Below, one piece after another: positions 62,943-64,000 of a DNA stretch of 64,000 nucleotides. The stretch spans positions 124,001-188,000 of the forward strand of contig CAWGOF010000002.1 in NCBI GenBank assembly GCA_963824225.1, written 5' to 3'. Source of the stretch: CAWGOF01 sp963824225. GTDB lineage: Bacteria > Acidobacteriota > Polarisedimenticolia > Polarisedimenticolales > Polarisedimenticolaceae. The notes below the pieces were generated by a model. It worked only from the letters and a program-made list of their open reading frames with translations. It was not told the DNA's origin and did no database searches. Position 1 is the stretch's first letter, and every line of letters begins with the position of its first letter. The translations under genes and the position numbers were made by a program.

Positions 62943-64000
62943 GCGGCACCCACGAGCGCGCCGGTCGCGTACATCATCAGGTAGCCGGTGCCGATCCCGG
63001 CGAGGTGGGCCGGGGCCAGGTGCTCGGCCAGCGAGCGACGCCCGGCGATGGCCAGGATGACCTGGACGATCGCCCCGGCTCCGATGCCGAGGAACAGGAC
63101 CGACCAGACCTTTGAGTACGTGAACGCGCCGATCCAGCACCCGACGATCGTCGGCGCACCGGCGATCAACCCGAGCGCAACGAGACGACCGAGCCGCGCA
63201 CCACGGTCGAGGATCGGCGAGACGATCGCGATCCCCTCGGTCGCGTTGTGCAGCGTGAAGCCGACGATCAGGAGCGCGCCGAGGCTCACCTCGCCCAGGA
63301 CGTAGGCCGAGCCGATCGCCAGCCCCTCGCCGAGATTGTGCAGCCCGATGCCGACGGCGATCCACGTCGCGACCCACAGTCCGCCGCCCACGGCGCTGCG
63401 CCGCGAGCGGCCCTGGGCTTCGAGCCCCGCCAGCACGAGGAACGCGCCTGCCGTTCCCAGCACGAGCAACGCCGTGCCGTGGTACAGGTCGGGCAGCTCC
63501 TTGGCGATGTCGCGCCCCTCGTCGAGCGCGTCCACCACCAGGAACGCGAGGAGTCCGACGGTCAAGTACAGCAGGAACCCGATGGCCCTCGGGCCGAGGC
63601 GCCTCAGGAACGGAAACCAGGTCAGGCCGATGCCGACCGGGATCACGCCGACGAATACGCCGATCAGGGCGAAGCGCAAGAGCGCGTCGACCGTCGGGGC
63701 CGGGGTGACCGAAGCGACCTCGACCGTGTACGGGAAGGTCAGGCCGGTCGAGCTCAAGAGCGCGATGTCGACCGGTTCGCCCAAGTTCCACGGGTACGGG
63801 ATCGTGACCCGCGCGGTATCGAGAGGCTCGAGCCGCCGGGACGGCGTGACATCGTGGCCCCAGAACGCCCCGCGCACGATGACCTGAGCGATCGTGGCCG
63901 CGTCCGAGCCCGCGTTGATCACGTCGAGCTCGATCGAGTCGGGCGCGAGGTGGTGACGCAGGACGTGCAGGTTCTCGACCGGCGGCAGACCGGTGGCGAA
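62939..64000 (-). CDS. ZIP-family metal transporter, partial (5' end beyond window)
   Basis: At least 353 residues; the frame is open through the window edge. The first ~110 visible residues are a periplasmic-looking beta domain (LPPVENLHVLRHHLAPDS, then GAFWGHDVTPSRR), then about eight membrane helices with the two ZIP metal motifs HNLGEGLAIG and HNATEGIAIVSP. Members carry zinc, iron or other divalent metals. The N-terminal extension is not part of ordinary ZIP proteins and resembles archaeal and acidobacterial ZIP fusions. Coupled to the cupredoxin gene. Confidence 0.82.
   Translation of the reverse strand, partial: FATGLPPVENLHVLRHHLAPDSIELDVINAGSDAATIAQVIVRGAFWGHDVTPSRRLEPLDTARVTIPYPWNLGEPVDIALLSSTGLTFPYTVEVASVTPAPTVDALLRFALIGVFVGVIPVGIGLTWFPFLRRLGPRAIGFLLYLTVGLLAFLVVDALDEGRDIAKELPDLYHGTALLVLGTAGAFLVLAGLEAQGRSRRSAVGGGLWVATWIAVGIGLHNLGEGLAIGSAYVLGEVSLGALLIVGFTLHNATEGIAIVSPILDRGARLGRLVALGLIAGAPTIVGCWIGAFTYSKVWSVLFLGIGAGAIVQVILAIAGRRSLAEHLAPAHLAGIGTGYLMMYATGALVGAA

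Overview
The window is a densely coded, very GC-rich (about 70% by eye) piece of a Gram-negative bacterial chromosome. LptD, an MsbA-type lipid exporter, LPS-kinase-like proteins, a TolC-type channel and a TonB-dependent-receptor-like outer-membrane protein all imply a diderm cell with lipopolysaccharide. An Oar-like receptor with an N-terminal carboxypeptidase-regulatory-like domain, TldD/TldE, a bacterial topoisomerase VI B subunit, many GTG/TTG starts and 4-base stop/start overlaps suggest an uncultured-type lineage such as Acidobacteriota or a neighbouring phylum. That placement is inference; no rRNA, tRNA, CRISPR array, insertion sequence or prophage was seen.

Layout. 1-6.8 kb: cell-envelope block (two divergent LPS-kinase-like genes, two GT39 membrane glycosyltransferases, an isoprenylcysteine-methyltransferase-like protein, MsbA). 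6.8-10.2 kb: leftward ndk-sucD-sucC-rnhB. 10.2-14.6 kb: rightward gpmA, 7Fe ferredoxin, then a ketoacyl synthase/methyltransferase/FAD-oxidoreductase operon. 14.5-19.8 kb: leftward dgt-like, glyA, dinG-like, YfcE-like phosphoesterase and a dipeptidase remnant. 19.9-28.7 kb: rightward ferredoxin, tldD-tldE, then the proteostasis run clpB-hsp20-htpX-grpE behind a sigma-32-like promoter, and a UbiA prenyltransferase. 28.7-36.7 kb: leftward sigma factor, small Cys-rich protein, lptD, histidine phosphatase, rfbD, epimerase and a fused VTE5/VTE6-like prenol kinase. 37.1-40.2 kb: rightward split NAD synthetase, rsmI, smpB. 40.2-43.1 kb: leftward agmatinase-like enzyme and membrane proteins. 43.2-44.9 kb: orphan top6B. 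44.9-64 kb: almost entirely leftward: ABC-F ATPase, frameshifted lon, second hsp20, frameshifted HEAT-repeat protein, Oar-like receptor, frameshifted Fn3 secreted protein, then a HlyD/DUF4956/VTC/TolC operon, a cupredoxin and a ZIP transporter cut by the window edge.

The most interesting points are the VTE5-VTE6 fusion abutting a UbiA prenyltransferase, the VTC/DUF4956 module embedded in an export-like operon, the orphan topoisomerase VI B subunit, a dGTPase-like protein missing two active-site residues, and a dense cluster of small indels in lon and two other genes between 48.8 and 56.3 kb that may be sequence error rather than biology.
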